A stretch of 64,000 nt of DNA from Warburgia ugandensis. Lineage: Eukaryota; Streptophyta; Magnoliopsida; Canellales; Canellaceae. Where the stretch lies: contig CP141130.1 of the NCBI GenBank assembly GCA_035236585.1, forward strand, positions 79,617,944-79,681,943. The letters run 5' to 3'. Within the stretch, counting starts at the first letter, position 1. Each line of letters opens with the position of its first letter. Shown in pieces: positions 63,101 to 64,000 of this stretch. Position numbers and translations under genes: made by a program. The notes below the pieces were generated by a model. The model saw only the letters and a program-made list of their open reading frames with translations. It was not told the origin of the DNA and did not search any database.

Positions 63101-63995
63101 TTGAAAGGTGTTTCTCCTCCAACTTCAACATTAGTAACTAAACCAAGTCAATTTAATTATGGAAACAAAAGCCATCAGAAAAAGGAAACAGAAGTCCGAC
63201 TTATACTCACAATAGATAGACACAATTCAGTTCTCTATTGTTTTGTCTCCATCAAAACCAGATTTGTACAGTGTTTTGCAGATTTGGTGTCTCTCTTACA
63301 ACCACATAAAAATCTGCTAGACATTCCTAGTAGAAGTTGTCTAAAGTGCACAAACAACCATTTTGGCCGCGTTTTGAAGCCACAGCTCCCACTGTTTGGA
63401 TTATTTATTCAAGATTCAAGTAAATCAGTTCCACATTTCTAGAATAGACAAATTAATCGCTACCTACAACGTGCAATAAAAACTTAGTTCATGGATCGTA
63501 TAAAGAAGAACAAACTATAGACTCCCAATTGATACTAGAAATCACGGGATTTGTAAATCTAGCTTGGATGATTTTTAGAGGCCTAACTATATTTGAAAAA
63601 CGTGATTAAGCAGGTACGATCATCTATCGAAATAATTACCATCTAAACCCCTTTTTTTCCTTATTTCTTCTTCGCGGAAGAAGAGAATTGAAAATTTTCA
63701 TACCTCGCTGTCCAAGATCTCAGCACCTTCATTTCTCTCACGCTCTGCAGTTTGAATAAGGGAAGAATCAGTAAGTGCGATGTCAAATGGGGCAAAGAAG
63801 AGAATCAAATAGATAACCTTGGAATCTTTTGCTCCAGACGACTTTGAAAATGGCGTGAATCAGGTCCTGATAGAAAGGAACAAAGAGAAGATGGAAATGG
63901 GTTAATGAAGCTGAGATTGCCGGAGGAAGAAGATGAGAAGAAGTAGGCGGAAGAGGGAAATTAGGGTTTACAGGATCGAAGCTGTTGGTTTCCAT
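57178..63995 (-). CDS. MHF2: Centromere protein X / MHF2, copy B (six exons)
   Basis: Exons on the minus strand: 63972-63995, 63818-63866, 63704-63744, 59216-59252, 57403-57456, 57178-57281, again 309 nt and 102 codons with GT-AG borders. It differs from copy A in only two residues I could see: METNSFDP for MESNSFDP, and RERNEG for REKNEG. The histone-fold core AVKLSCELLRMFV...ILPQLLLDF is identical, so both copies look functional. The start codon lies five bases from the window end, so its promoter is not visible. Role as for copy A: DNA-binding partner of MHF1/CENP-S in the FANCM pathway and at the inner kinetochore. Confidence 0.93.
57836..58016 (-). repeat. Au SINE in MHF2-B intron 4
   Basis: Counterpart of 26811-26991, with the same two-mismatch target duplication at 57819-57835 and 58017-58033. 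Confidence 0.92.
60689..62945 (+). mobile_element. Decayed Ty1/copia relic in MHF2-B intron 3
   Basis: Counterpart of 29660-31910; the same pre-integrase-like and RT-like pieces, many breaks, no LTRs seen. Confidence 0.5.
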
Positions 63996-64000
63996 GAAGG

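Larger units (their letters stand above)
33708..64000 (+). repeat. Large tandem duplication, copy B (continues past window)
   Basis: Begins abruptly inside chromovirus integrase sequence at the base matching 8143, then follows copy A collinearly to the last base. It is longer because it keeps 44197-49737, absent from A. Confidence 0.9.

Overview
This is flowering-plant nuclear DNA. Evidence: a SOBIR1-type receptor kinase, an intron-split CENP-X/MHF2 gene that matches the plant protein, many copies of the tRNA-derived Au SINE, RTE-clade LINEs, and Ty3/gypsy elements of the Tat and chromovirus lineages. The species cannot be fixed from the sequence.

Layout. Positions 1-8142 are single-copy here and made mostly of old mobile elements: a minus-strand RTE LINE cut by the window edge (1-1495), a decayed Tat-lineage gypsy element with an Au SINE inside its RT region (about 3200-5990), and the upstream part of a chromovirus that continues to 10058. 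From 8143 the window is one large head-to-tail duplication. Copy A runs 8143-33707 and copy B runs 33708 to beyond the window end, offset 25,565 bp at its start. The inner junction lies inside the chromovirus. By eye the copies differ by roughly 0.1-1.5 %, unevenly along their length. Copy A lacks 5,541 bp present in B (44197-49737); the break falls inside an Au SINE that is longer in B, so this is a deletion in A.

Each copy carries the same two host genes. SOBIR1 (plus strand; A 15321-17183, B 40919-42784) is a single-exon receptor kinase that partners receptor-like proteins in immunity and abscission control. MHF2/CENP-X (minus strand; A 26148-32962, B 57178-63995) is a 102-residue histone-fold protein acting at kinetochores and with FANCM. 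I rebuilt it from six exons, which join in frame with canonical GT-AG ends in both copies. Its large introns hold an Au SINE with a 17-bp target duplication and a decayed Ty1/copia piece.

The main point of interest is the SOBIR1 pair. Copy B looks normal. Copy A has lost nine juxtamembrane residues, has a displaced stop codon, and has arginine in place of the activation-segment threonine of the GT-x-GYIAPE motif, so it probably encodes a weak or dead kinase. Whether the duplication is real or two haplotypes assembled in tandem cannot be decided from sequence alone. The rest is AT-rich intergenic DNA, SINE copies, microsatellites, a solo LTR with a perfect 5-bp target duplication (copy B only), a 139-bp tandem repeat with hairpins, and several coding-like scraps I could not identify.
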